The notes: a model not told the origin generated them from the letters alone. Positions 1-6,948 are shown, counted from the stretch's first letter. The stretch is 12,919 bases of DNA from Candidatus Woesearchaeota archaeon (GCA_013331575.1 DUGD01000042.1:18920-31838); one strand, 5' to 3'. Made by a program: numbers and translations.

Positions 1-279
1 GATGATGTCGGTGCCGGTGATGTCGGACGGCATGAGGTCGGGCGTCCCTTGGATGCGCGCGAAGTGCAAGTTCATGGTCTCAGCGACCGCCTTGACCATG
101 CTGGTCTTGCCCAAGCCAGGGTATGATTCGAGTAGCGCGTTCGAGTCGCACAGGATGCTGATGACTATCTGCTCGACCACATCCTCTTGGCCGACGATCT
201 TCTTGCCGATCTCCGCCATGATATTGGTGAATGTCGCTTTGAGCTTCTCGATGTTCTTGACTGCATCTTCGGTTGCCAT
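1..279 (-). CDS. MoxR-family AAA+ ATPase, N-terminal part (cut by window edge)
   Basis: The first 93 residues of a MoxR-type AAA+ ATPase; the rest lies to the left of the window. A short helical N-terminus leads to KIVGQ (residues 27-31), a Walker A loop YPGLGKT (53-59) and the hallmark RIQGTPDLMPSDITG stretch (75-89), where relatives usually have F rather than G after RIQ. The Walker B, sensor and arginine-finger regions are not visible. The ATG at 279 is supported by GGAGG at 288-292, 8 nt upstream, and by a TATA box at 319-324. In studied systems MoxR ATPases act with von Willebrand A proteins in protein maturation, metal insertion or complex assembly, which fits the two VWA genes transcribed toward it. 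A DUF58 gene would be a typical next neighbour but is outside the window. The family call is firm; the substrate is unknown. Confidence 0.93.
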   Translation of the reverse strand, partial: MATEDAVKNIEKLKATFTNIMAEIGKKIVGQEDVVEQIVISILCDSNALLESYPGLGKTSMVKAVAETMNLHFARIQGTPDLMPSDITGTDII

Positions 280-318
280 AGGAATGTCCTCCGTGTGTCC
301 TTGTAGGTTTCGCTTATC

Positions 319-324
319 TATATA
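319..324 (-). promoter_or_regulatory. TATA box for the MoxR gene
   Basis: TATATA lies about 43 nt upstream of the MoxR start codon on the minus strand. An archaeal transcript start about 25 nt downstream would fall near 295, giving a leader of roughly 15 nt that still contains the GGAGG site. The ATPase may therefore be expressed independently of, or in addition to, the upstream membrane-protein genes. No experimental support is available. Confidence 0.5.
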
Positions 325-419
325 TTGGTGAATAGGATGGATGCATAGGTTTGGTCAAAGGGGTGATTGCATGCTGAATTGTATCGGCGGATGGAAGTGT
401 TCGTTACATCATTTCGCAG

Positions 420-1211
420 TTATTTAGATCCTCCCGCGGTCGCCCAGTATTTATCGACGCGTTCGAGCTCTTTCTCTGAGAGACCCGATCCTGATCCTCC
501 GCTGTCGAGAGCGTTGAAACCCGCATCGCCGCCGCCGAGGTCTGCTAGCGGGTCGGAGCTCGGTGCCGCAGGGTCGAGATTGTTGAAGTCGGGCGAATCG
601 AGACTGGGGTTCACCGTCGCGACGAGTTGATCGTCCCCGAGACGCGCGAGCGATGGGTCGCCGAAGATATCCCCTTCGCCCGTCCCAGTACCGCCGTCGG
701 GGTTCCCCAGAATTTTGCCGAAGAACGATCCGACGGCCGACATCGGCCTCTCGAACGGATTGTCGAAGCGAGCGACGTTCACGTTGAAGAACGCGAGCGA
801 CACGAGCACGATGGCGAGCACGAAGATGGCCGCTATCTTGACCATGAGTTTCTGGAAATCGAGGAATGTCCCGCTCGAGACGCGTTTCATACGCTCGAGC
901 ACATCGTAGAAGAGCGCGTGCGCCATGATGGTGTCTTCATTCATGTTATCCTTCGCAGTGCGCAGTATCTCACGGAGTTCCGGGTTCTTCGCCTCCACAT
1001 TATGCACTGTTATCTTGCGCAACTCTCCGACCAATGAGACGATGAAATAGACGCCCGCGACAACGAGCACGTACCAGATCGGCATACTGAATACGAGCGA
1101 TACCAAATCGGCGATGAGGAATACGATGACTGTCGATAGGAAGACGTTGAGGAGTATTATCTTGACGAGCTCGTACTGCACTTCGTTGAACATGCTGCGT
1201 ATCGGTTGCAT
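420..1211 (-). CDS. Unrecognised three-helix membrane protein, MoxR/VWA locus
   Basis: 263 residues. Predicted membrane helices lie at about 17-40, 44-62 and 124-143. A charged segment sits between helices 2 and 3 (65-122). The remainder is an acidic tail rich in Gly, Asp, Pro and Ser (about 165-245) ending in a short charged helix (LSEKELERVDKYW). I do not recognise the family. The frame stays open far upstream, but that extension runs through the spacer and the preceding gene and is rich in Arg and Ser, so it is not coding. Of the possible starts, ATG 1211 is chosen because GGAGG (1220-1224) is 8 nt from it and only 2 nt from the alternative ATG at 1217. It lies 121 nt after the coiled-coil gene and just before MoxR. 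By position it may be a membrane partner of the MoxR/VWA complex; that is inference. Confidence 0.8.
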   Translation of the reverse strand: MQPIRSMFNEVQYELVKIILLNVFLSTVIVFLIADLVSLVFSMPIWYVLVVAGVYFIVSLVGELRKITVHNVEAKNPELREILRTAKDNMNEDTIMAHALFYDVLERMKRVSSGTFLDFQKLMVKIAAIFVLAIVLVSLAFFNVNVARFDNPFERPMSAVGSFFGKILGNPDGGTGTGEGDIFGDPSLARLGDDQLVATVNPSLDSPDFNNLDPAAPSSDPLADLGGGDAGFNALDSGGSGSGLSEKELERVDKYWATAGGSK

Positions 1212-1219
1212 GCTCATCG

Positions 1220-1224
1220 CCTCC
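1220..1224 (-). promoter_or_regulatory. Shine-Dalgarno site that decides the start of the 263-aa gene
   Basis: GGAGG in the mRNA. Its spacing is 8 nt to the ATG at 1211, matching the spacing in the MoxR gene, but only 2 nt to the ATG at 1217. The shorter protein is therefore the better annotation. Confidence 0.65.
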
Positions 1225-1225
1225 C

Positions 1226-1249
1226 GCGTTCCGCCATAGTGGCGGACGC
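1226..1249 (-). promoter_or_regulatory. Hairpin directly upstream of the ribosome binding site
   Basis: GCGT plus CCGCC (1226-1235, with one unpaired T) pairs with GGCGG plus ACGC (1241-1249) around a 5-nt loop, a 9-bp GC-rich stem. In the mRNA it ends one nucleotide before the GGAGG site of the 263-aa gene. It could affect ribosome access or protect an mRNA end. Its function is inferred from position only. Confidence 0.45.
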
Positions 1250-1283
1250 CCGCGCAGTGTGCGGAACCCCACTCGACACGCCC

Positions 1284-1319
1284 ATCGACAATCCTATCGA
1301 CAATTCTCTCGACAATCCG
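1284..1319. repeat. Three tandem 12-nt repeats in the spacer
   Basis: Three adjacent copies of a 12-nt unit, ATCGACAATCCT, with two or three changes in the later copies. They occupy the spacer between the coiled-coil gene and the 263-aa gene. In the frame of the downstream gene they would read as a four-residue repeat, RIVD/RIVE, but no ribosome binding site supports a start there. Confidence 0.75.
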
Positions 1320-1332
1320 ATCAATGTGCGCG

Positions 1333-1827
1333 TCAGCATGTATCGCAGTCCCCGCCGCTTGAGTGGCATTCGTCGCAGATATCATCGATATCGCTCTCCA
1401 ACGACCTGATCTTCGTTGATTGGCTCTGTATCGTAGCATTGAGCTGGTACGTCGCTTGCCGCTCCGCTTCGTAGAACTGCTGGAATTTCTCCTTCTGCAA
1501 TCTCTCGAACGAAAGTTGCGTCTGCGTCTTCTCGAGCGTCGTCTGCGTCTCCTTGAGTTCCCCGGTGCGTTGCTCATAGAGCTGGTCGTACTTGCGGATA
1601 TCCTGCGCGGTCTTGTTCACCTGCTGCGTCGCCTCCGAGTACTGCGCCTGGTAATTGGCGAGCGCAGTGCGGCACTCATCGAGCGTGCCGGTAGTCGTCT
1701 GGTACTCTTGCGTCCTGTTCTGCAGGCTGCGCTGGAAGAACACCGTCGTTCCGACGAGCGCTACGATGACGCCGATGATGATGACGAGCAGTGCGAGATT
1801 GACGTTCCGTCCTAGGTAAGAGGCCAT
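1333..1827 (-). CDS. Single-pass coiled-coil protein with CxxC...CxxC tail
   Basis: 164 residues. One hydrophobic helix at about 9-31 is followed by a long, nearly uninterrupted Gln/Glu/Thr-rich helical region (32-140) that looks like a coiled coil. The tail, after SLESDIDDI, holds CDEC (151-154), His155 and CDTC (161-164, the last residues). Two CxxC pairs six residues apart are suited to binding a metal such as zinc, or to forming disulfides. One more Cys lies near residue 53. The family is not recognised. The ATG at 1827 sits next to the membrane helix; GAAGTGA just upstream is a weak ribosome binding site. It lies between the double-VWA gene and the 263-aa membrane protein, so a scaffolding role in the same complex is plausible but unproven. 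The side of the membrane carrying the coil cannot be settled from sequence alone. Confidence 0.82.
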   Translation of the reverse strand: MASYLGRNVNLALLVIIIGVIVALVGTTVFFQRSLQNRTQEYQTTTGTLDECRTALANYQAQYSEATQQVNKTAQDIRKYDQLYEQRTGELKETQTTLEKTQTQLSFERLQKEKFQQFYEAERQATYQLNATIQSQSTKIRSLESDIDDICDECHSSGGDCDTC

Positions 1828-1835
1828 GGTTTCAC

Positions 1836-1894
1836 TTCAGGGTATAGTTCAGGTGTAGTTACAGTTGTAGTTCGGGGTACCGTTCAGGGTGTTC
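1836..1894. repeat. Degenerate tandem repeat of about 12 nt, five copies
   Basis: Five consecutive units related to TTCAGGGTATAG begin at 1836, 1848, 1859, 1871 and 1883. They fill most of the spacer immediately upstream of the coiled-coil gene start. The copies are diverged (2 to 5 changes each), so this is an old or relaxed array. No protein-coding frame explains it. Confidence 0.6.
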
Positions 1895-1920
1895 GAGCAT
1901 GCAACGCGATCATTGTACAT

Positions 1921-1965
1921 AGTCGTTGTCGGTCAGTATTTGTCAGTCAGTCGTTGTCAGTCATT
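1921..1965. repeat. Direct 17-nt repeat at the end of the double-VWA gene
   Basis: AGTCGTTGTCGGTCAGT at 1921-1937 recurs with two changes at 1949-1965, and the intervening bases also contain GTCAGT units. The second copy overlaps the stop codon of the 851-aa gene. On the mRNA strand this gives several CTGA words, but I see no matching box C for a C/D sRNA. Confidence 0.6.
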
Positions 1966-4516
1966 TCTGGTACTGCACTACGCGTCTAATAAATATTTCC
2001 AGCAGGAACAGCACTACTGCGAGGATGATGAACGGGTTGCGCAGTTCCGTCTTCTCGATGGTGATACGTGTGCTCACCGTGCGGATGCGCTCGGCGATGG
2101 CATCCACATCCTCAGGATCGAACGCCGCGCCGCCCGTCACGCCGACAGCGGTGGCGAGGTCCTGGTTTGCACCCACGTGCCATCCTTCCGAGGGACCGTT
2201 CACGGCGTACGGCACGCCGCACACCGTCCCGAAACCGGGCTCTTTCGGCGTGAAGCTGAAGACGTATGTGTCGCCGCTCGAACGCTCGAACGCGAGACCG
2301 GTGTCATCGCAGTTGCCGCTGATAGGCTGTTCGCTCACGAAAGTCGCTTCGGTCGACTGGCCGGCGATCGCGGGCGGTATCGTGACGCTGACCTCTTGCT
2401 TGCGCATTGGATCGCCTACCGCCCATAGCACGGTGTTGCGCAAGAGATCGCTGTTGTTCCCGACGAGAAGCGGCCCCATGCCGCTTGCGGTGAACACAGT
2501 GACCGTCGCGACACGGCCGTTGAAGTAGTTCCAGACCGTGACGGCGGGGTTGCCCGCATCGGTCGATACGAGCATGCGGCTGCCCTCTTTCGGTGCCACC
2601 TCGTTATAGCCGTTAAGTATCGCATCGAGCTCGAGATCCTTCGTGATGAAATGCGTAAGCGATAGAGGGACGAGAGCGAACTCTTCGCCGAACCCTTTCT
2701 CCTTCGGGTCGCCGTACTTCACGATGAGGCTCATCATGTTGGTCGCACGGTCATAGGTGCCGTCACCCGTCTTCGCGACCGTCTTGAGGAATGTCTCGTC
2801 CACTTTCTTCGCGAAGACAGTATCATCGGCCGCGCCCACGCCGAGCGTCTGCGTCTTGATATTGTACCGTTTACGCGCGTTATCGATGACGGCGAGCGTG
2901 TTCGCCTTCGCAGGGACATTGTCGCCCGATCCCAAGCCAGCGCTGAAACGGCCGTTTGTCAGCAAGATGATGGTCTTGTCGCCGCTCTTGTCCTTGAGGA
3001 GTTCGACCGCGGTGCGGATGGCGACATCGGGCGCGGTCGTGCCGCCGCCGCGGATACGCGACACCTTGTCGGTGAGCTCTTGCTTGTTGCTGTAGAGCGG
3101 CTTGACCTCCGATATCGTGATGACGCTTTTTTGGAGCATCTCTTCCGCGCTGCTAGCAGATTGCCCTTCGGTGCTGATGCCGAACGCGACGACACCGACG
3201 TTGTTCTTGAGGTTGAGGCTGTTGATGGCCGAGACCGCCTGCGCCTTGATGATATCGACGGTCGGAGTGTCCTCGACGACCGTCTGTTTCGTGTCGACAT
3301 CGTATTTGGTGGCGCTGGTGCTGCCCGATACCTGGATGACGAAGACGATATTGTTCTCGCCCACGGTGCGTTTCGCCTTGCCGGTCTTGACCGGCAGGAT
3401 GGACTCGAGCGGCGTACCGCCGTAGCTTCCGCGGTCGAAACTGTTGAACCCTCCTATCGCGACGAGGCCGGCGCCGTATTTGCCGCCGCGTTCATCGCGC
3501 AGGAACTCACCGATGAGCTTCGTGTCGCGGATGTTGCTCGCTGGGATGTCATCGAGGATGACTGCGTAGTACTCGGAGAGCGCTTCGATGGTGCCGGGGA
3601 GCGATTGCGCCACCGTCACATCGAACATGCCAGCGAGCGCGTTCTCGAGCGGACCTTGCTGTTTCGCGAGCACGAGGACCTTCGGTTTCTCCAGCACGTG
3701 CACGACACGGTGGAACGCATTGTTGCCTTCATCCACATCCGGACTGTTGATACGGGCGGCGATCCGGTGATACCCGGCGGTGAGCGGCGGCTTGAACTCG
3801 ACTTTGCCGATCGCGGGCGCGTTATACACTATCTTTCCATCGATCTCGACCTCGAGCGGGACGGCCCGCGCGACCATGCCGGTCACCTCGACCGTTATCG
3901 TCGCAGGATACCCGACAGGCACGCTCTCAGGAGCGTCGATGAAAACAGCAGTGTCATCTTTGATGGGCCGGAGCGTGATCATGCTGATGCTCATGTTGTT
4001 CTCGCGCATCACCTGCGCGACGTCAAGCGGCGCGACGCCGATATTCGCGTTGCCATCCGACACGACGAGGATGTGCGTATCCTGCCCTAGCATCGCATCG
4101 CCTAACGGGCTCTCCTCCGGCGCGCCGAACTCCTTCACCGTCGTCGGGATGCGCTCATCGAGCGCTTCGGCGAGCCGATCCACGAATATCGTGTCGTAAT
4201 ACGCCATGCTACCACTCTTGTCGACGAGGACTGTCGCGCGCGGATTGCCTTCCGACTCGTTCGTTATCTCCGTGAACGGTGCGGCGAGCGCGATGCAAAG
4301 AAGCGTCATGGCGGCGAAACGCATCACGAAGACGAAGATGCGCATGCGACGGAGTTTCCGCCGCGCGGCATCATCCATGCTGTAGCGCACGAACGTGCGC
4401 GTTATGAGCGCCAAGAGGATGATGAAGAGGATGGGGATGCCCCAGAGGAATATGGGATGGCGGAAGTTCCCGGCGACCTGCGCCGCGTAATCGACAATGA
4501 GATCGGTGAGCTGCAT
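1961..4516 (-). CDS. Large membrane protein with two VWA domains, BatA/GATase-like architecture
   Basis: 851 residues. Two N-terminal membrane helices (about 21-40 and 60-80) precede a compact VWA domain (95-185) with a MIDAS-type DKSGSM (99-104) and SDG (153-155). A beta-rich segment follows (190-275), then an alpha/beta segment (279-375) resembling the class I glutamine-amidotransferase-like domain often found in these proteins. A second VWA-like domain (about 389-590) has QVSGST at 395-400 and TNG at 520-522, so two expected metal-binding Asp are Gln and Asn. A C-terminal membrane helix (about 826-845) ends the chain, placing the bulk probably outside the cytoplasm. Proteins of this size and layout occur beside MoxR and BatA-like genes in many prokaryotes; the exact function is unknown. 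ATG 4516 is supported by GAGGTGA at 4523-4529 and overlaps the upstream stop. Confidence 0.88.
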   Translation of the reverse strand: MQLTDLIVDYAAQVAGNFRHPIFLWGIPILFIILLALITRTFVRYSMDDAARRKLRRMRIFVFVMRFAAMTLLCIALAAPFTEITNESEGNPRATVLVDKSGSMAYYDTIFVDRLAEALDERIPTTVKEFGAPEESPLGDAMLGQDTHILVVSDGNANIGVAPLDVAQVMRENNMSISMITLRPIKDDTAVFIDAPESVPVGYPATITVEVTGMVARAVPLEVEIDGKIVYNAPAIGKVEFKPPLTAGYHRIAARINSPDVDEGNNAFHRVVHVLEKPKVLVLAKQQGPLENALAGMFDVTVAQSLPGTIEALSEYYAVILDDIPASNIRDTKLIGEFLRDERGGKYGAGLVAIGGFNSFDRGSYGGTPLESILPVKTGKAKRTVGENNIVFVIQVSGSTSATKYDVDTKQTVVEDTPTVDIIKAQAVSAINSLNLKNNVGVVAFGISTEGQSASSAEEMLQKSVITISEVKPLYSNKQELTDKVSRIRGGGTTAPDVAIRTAVELLKDKSGDKTIILLTNGRFSAGLGSGDNVPAKANTLAVIDNARKRYNIKTQTLGVGAADDTVFAKKVDETFLKTVAKTGDGTYDRATNMMSLIVKYGDPKEKGFGEEFALVPLSLTHFITKDLELDAILNGYNEVAPKEGSRMLVSTDAGNPAVTVWNYFNGRVATVTVFTASGMGPLLVGNNSDLLRNTVLWAVGDPMRKQEVSVTIPPAIAGQSTEATFVSEQPISGNCDDTGLAFERSSGDTYVFSFTPKEPGFGTVCGVPYAVNGPSEGWHVGANQDLATAVGVTGGAAFDPEDVDAIAERIRTVSTRITIEKTELRNPFIILAVVLFLLEIFIRRVVQYQK

Positions 4517-4529
4517 CAGAGGTCACCTC
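4514..4529 (-). promoter_or_regulatory. Start/stop overlap with strong internal Shine-Dalgarno site
   Basis: The stop of the 657-aa gene and the start of the 851-aa gene share one base (TGATG, 4518 to 4514). The GAGGTGA site for the second gene lies inside the last codons of the first, 6 nt before the ATG. This arrangement usually means translational coupling and production of the two VWA proteins together. Confidence 0.75.
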
Positions 4530-6489
4530 GTAATTTCACGTACAGGAGCTCGAAGAGCATGATGGATGCCGCGATGATGATCGCGATGGTGCTGAGCTCC
4601 ATGGGGACCTTCGCCTCCTCTTCCCCGACTGCGCTGAGCACACCGTCGCCGGTGGTGATATCCGCAGGGTCGGCGATGGTGCTCTCATATCTGATGGAGG
4701 CGCGGGCGTCTTTCGTCTCGGCGGATTGCGATCCGATGCGTAATGGGTAGAGGTTGGCTGCGATGGGGAGCGCGCCGGAGTAGTAGAACCCTGCGTGCGT
4801 CCCGAGCACAGGTGGCTGCAGCTTGCCCATGGGCGTCGTTATCGTCTTCGCGTTCGCGCTGACCACCATACCTGTGCCGGTGTTGAGCTGCCGGACGTCC
4901 GGCAGGCTGTAGTCGACGATGCGACCCCAGACAACGACGTAGGCGTTCGTGTCGATATCCACTGCACGCTGATCTTTGATACCGTAATAGATGACCGCGC
5001 CCTTGCCGATGCGTTTGTGCGCGATGACGGGTTCGAGGCCGTCGTTCGTCTGGACGTACGCGTGCATCGTGCTGCCATTGAGGAGCGCCACACGCTGGAG
5101 CTGGCTGCCATCCACTTGTCCGATGTCGGTGAGGCCGTGCAGGAGCCCGAGCGACCCATTCACCAGTATCTCCTGGCGGCCGCCTAAAGTCGGTGCGCTC
5201 TTCCATTCGACGGGCATGAGTCCTTGCAGGTCGAGCGAGAAGATATCGGGTTGTCCGAAGACGACGAGCACCGCGCCCTCCTCGACTTGCTCGCGCAAGC
5301 CTCGTACCACACCGGGGAGGATGAAATCGGTATTGATATCCTTGATGATATACACTTGATGGTTGAGGTCGGGGATCTTCGGGGGCGCGGCGTACGCGAG
5401 ATTGACGCGCGTGAACTGGTCGCCTGCCGACGTGATGGCGGGGATGAGCTTGCTGCGCTGCGCGTCGGCATCGTTCGATATGAGCAGCACATTGATAGCG
5501 TCACGGTCCGGGACGCTGATATAATAGTGGTTATCGACCATGAAGTCGTCTTTGGGCGTGAGCACGAGCTCGGATTTGCCGTGCGCGACCGGTACGCTCA
5601 CGGAGAGCAGGCTTCCGGGCTGTCCCGCCGGCGCGAGGATGTTCGCGGGGATACTCACTTTCTCGCCGTTGTATTCGATGCCGAACTCCTCGGGTTCGCT
5701 GTTGAAGTTCTGCACCCGTATCGTTATGGTGGCGTTCTGCGATGCCATGGTCGCGTCGATGATGCCGACGTTACGGCCTGTCCGCGCGGGATTCTTGATG
5801 TCGATGATGGCGCCTTTGCTGCGCAAGACCTTGATCTTCGCCTCGATGAGCTCCTGGCTCTCGAGCGGCGAGAGGATGAAATCGCTGATGATGGTCACTT
5901 TCGTCTGAGGGCCGACGTGTTGCGCCGCCAAGTCGAGCGCTCCCGGGAGGTTGCCGTTCATCTCCAGAGGATGCAGATCGTTCAGGAGTGATTTCGCCCT
6001 GCCGGCGGATAGAGATGGGTCGCCGCTGACATCGAGGACCACCGGTTTGTCGCGGGCGAGCACGATGACGTTCTCGGACGCGAGACTCTCCGTCGCCGCA
6101 TCGATGATACTCTCGAAATTGCCGTCATCGTGCGTCCGCGTGCTTGCGCTCACATCGACGACAAGTATCGATTGGTGGACCATGGATTCCTGGCCGACCT
6201 CGATGAAAGGCTTCGCTATGGCGAGACCGAGGAGCATGACGATAAGCACCTGCAAGAGAAAGAGGATATCGCGGAAGATAGTCCGGAAGAGCCGATGGAT
6301 GGTGCTCTTGCCCATATCATTGAGGATGAACATGAGGCTTGGCACCGCCACGTTGACGGGCTTCGGCTTGATGAGATAGAGGAGCACTATCGGCACGATG
6401 AGCGCTAACGCCACCAGCACATTCTCCGGTTTGAGGAAGAACGCTGAGAGCACGCCCGAAGGACCGAATACCGAAGGGAACAACACCAT
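4516..6489 (-). CDS. BatA-like VWA-domain membrane protein
   Basis: 657 residues. The N-terminus matches the BatA/aerotolerance-type layout: a helix at about 22-40 followed by LIKPKPVNVAVPSL, and a second helix (about 74-93) ending in AKPF. A VWA domain follows (107-230) with MIDAS residues DVSAS (112-116) and an Asp in ISDF (201-204); the usual middle Thr is not evident. Next come a beta-sandwich-like segment (about 240-325), an alpha/beta segment resembling a degenerate class I glutamine amidotransferase fold (about 330-430), and a C-terminal helix (about 633-650). Most of the protein probably lies between the second and last helix, outside the cytoplasm. The start at 6489 has AGGTGG 8 nt upstream. 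It is the first gene of the VWA unit and is coupled to the 851-aa gene. The family role (MoxR-linked stress tolerance or complex assembly) comes from relatives, not from this sequence. Confidence 0.88.
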   Translation of the reverse strand: MVLFPSVFGPSGVLSAFFLKPENVLVALALIVPIVLLYLIKPKPVNVAVPSLMFILNDMGKSTIHRLFRTIFRDILFLLQVLIVMLLGLAIAKPFIEVGQESMVHQSILVVDVSASTRTHDDGNFESIIDAATESLASENVIVLARDKPVVLDVSGDPSLSAGRAKSLLNDLHPLEMNGNLPGALDLAAQHVGPQTKVTIISDFILSPLESQELIEAKIKVLRSKGAIIDIKNPARTGRNVGIIDATMASQNATITIRVQNFNSEPEEFGIEYNGEKVSIPANILAPAGQPGSLLSVSVPVAHGKSELVLTPKDDFMVDNHYYISVPDRDAINVLLISNDADAQRSKLIPAITSAGDQFTRVNLAYAAPPKIPDLNHQVYIIKDINTDFILPGVVRGLREQVEEGAVLVVFGQPDIFSLDLQGLMPVEWKSAPTLGGRQEILVNGSLGLLHGLTDIGQVDGSQLQRVALLNGSTMHAYVQTNDGLEPVIAHKRIGKGAVIYYGIKDQRAVDIDTNAYVVVWGRIVDYSLPDVRQLNTGTGMVVSANAKTITTPMGKLQPPVLGTHAGFYYSGALPIAANLYPLRIGSQSAETKDARASIRYESTIADPADITTGDGVLSAVGEEEAKVPMELSTIAIIIAASIMLFELLYVKLRGDL

Positions 6490-6562
6490 CTACCCTACCA
6501 CCTATCATAGTGTAGCATAGCAAGCACCACGCCACACCACACCACGACCACCCCAGATACTA

Positions 6563-6570
6563 TTTATAAA
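6563..6570 (-). promoter_or_regulatory. TATA box, promoter of the VWA operon
   Basis: TTTATAAA stands out in a GC-richer setting 74 nt upstream of the 657-aa gene. A minus-strand transcript would begin near 6540 and carry a leader of about 50 nt ending in the AGGTGG site. The box is nearly symmetrical, so transcription to the right, starting near 6593, is also possible, though no convincing gene follows there. The stretch between box and predicted start is a GT-rich simple sequence (6527-6556). Confidence 0.55.
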
Positions 6571-6802
6571 GCTATCGTAGAGGACAAGAGAAGAAGCGCA
6601 CATCGAGTATCATCGACAAAATCGGCAAACAACGACCGGAAAAACGACTGCCCCCAGACTGCGGGCTGAATTGCGGACGACCACAAGAACAACCGCCAAC
6701 AGAGCAATCAAGAAGCACAGCATCGACCCACCCTGGAATCAACCGTAACCAGACAACAACATCACTAGACGAGAAGAAGTAGACTAACTGTTCAATCACC
6801 GC
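6571..6802. other. Intergenic stretch without a convincing gene
   Basis: About 230 nt between the VWA promoter and the structured sequence at 6803. The plus strand is rich in A and C and poor in T, unlike the neighbouring genes. Plus-strand frames lack a supported start codon. A minus-strand 37-codon frame (6610-6723) with a hydrophobic stretch exists but is too weak to call. Confidence 0.5.
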
Positions 6803-6894
6803 CATGCCGCCTTGGGACAATCCCGAGGGCTGAGTGTGGCGTACGCCACCATGCGAAGCCCGAGACGATTCGAGAGCTGATTCCCCGCGGCATG
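6803..6894. ncRNA. Candidate structured RNA (multi-branched fold), strand uncertain
   Basis: An exact 8-bp stem (CATGCCGC 6803-6810 with GCGGCATG 6887-6894) encloses a 7-bp hairpin with a 3-nt loop (6811-6827, one G-T pair) and a stem GGGCT/AGCCC (6827-6831 with 6857-6861). Inside the latter is a perfect 14-nt palindrome, GTGGCGTACGCCAC (6836-6849). About 25 nt on the right side stay unpaired. On the minus strand it would lie in the 3' region of the ROK kinase transcript. I could not match it to tRNA, 5S rRNA, SRP RNA, RNase P RNA or a C/D sRNA. It may be a small RNA, a 3'-end structure or a protein-binding site. Confidence 0.4.
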
Positions 6895-6925
6895 AAAACA
6901 AGAGCTAAATCGACAGGAGGTATTC

Positions 6926-6945
6926 GAGAAAGAAGAGAACAGAAC
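6926..6945 (-). terminator. Pyrimidine-rich tract after the ROK kinase gene
   Basis: Just downstream of the ROK kinase stop codon the minus strand reads as an almost pure pyrimidine tract with short T runs. Archaeal termination often uses T-rich tracts without a hairpin. There is no run of five or more T, so the call is weak. Confidence 0.25.
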
Positions 6946-6948
6946 ACT

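Noticed and set aside
1212..1577. Upstream extension of the 263-aa membrane protein (frame open to 1577)
   Set aside because: The extension is rich in Arg and Ser, overlaps most of the coiled-coil gene in another frame, and lacks a ribosome binding site; GGAGG at 1220-1224 points to ATG 1211.
1921..1965. C/D box sRNA in the spacer, suggested by repeated CTGA words on the minus strand
   Set aside because: No RTGATGA box C at a suitable distance; the CTGA words follow from the direct repeat.
3080..4090. Long plus-strand open frame of 336 codons
   Set aside because: It lies entirely antisense to the well-supported 851-aa VWA gene, and its Asp/Arg/His-rich translation is a typical mirror of a GC-rich gene.
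5224..5991. Plus-strand open frame of 255 codons
   Set aside because: Antisense to the BatA-like gene; the composition is that of a shadow frame with no domain.
6580..6774. Plus-strand open stretch after the TATA-like box near 6565
   Set aside because: It reads about 55 codons of Arg/Thr-rich sequence but has no ATG, GTG or ribosome binding site near its beginning.
6803..6894. H/ACA-type sRNA, suggested by an ACA shortly after the closing stem
   Set aside because: The ACA is several bases from the stem, and no K-turn or K-loop with the GA/UGA pattern is evident. It is kept only as an unassigned structured RNA candidate.
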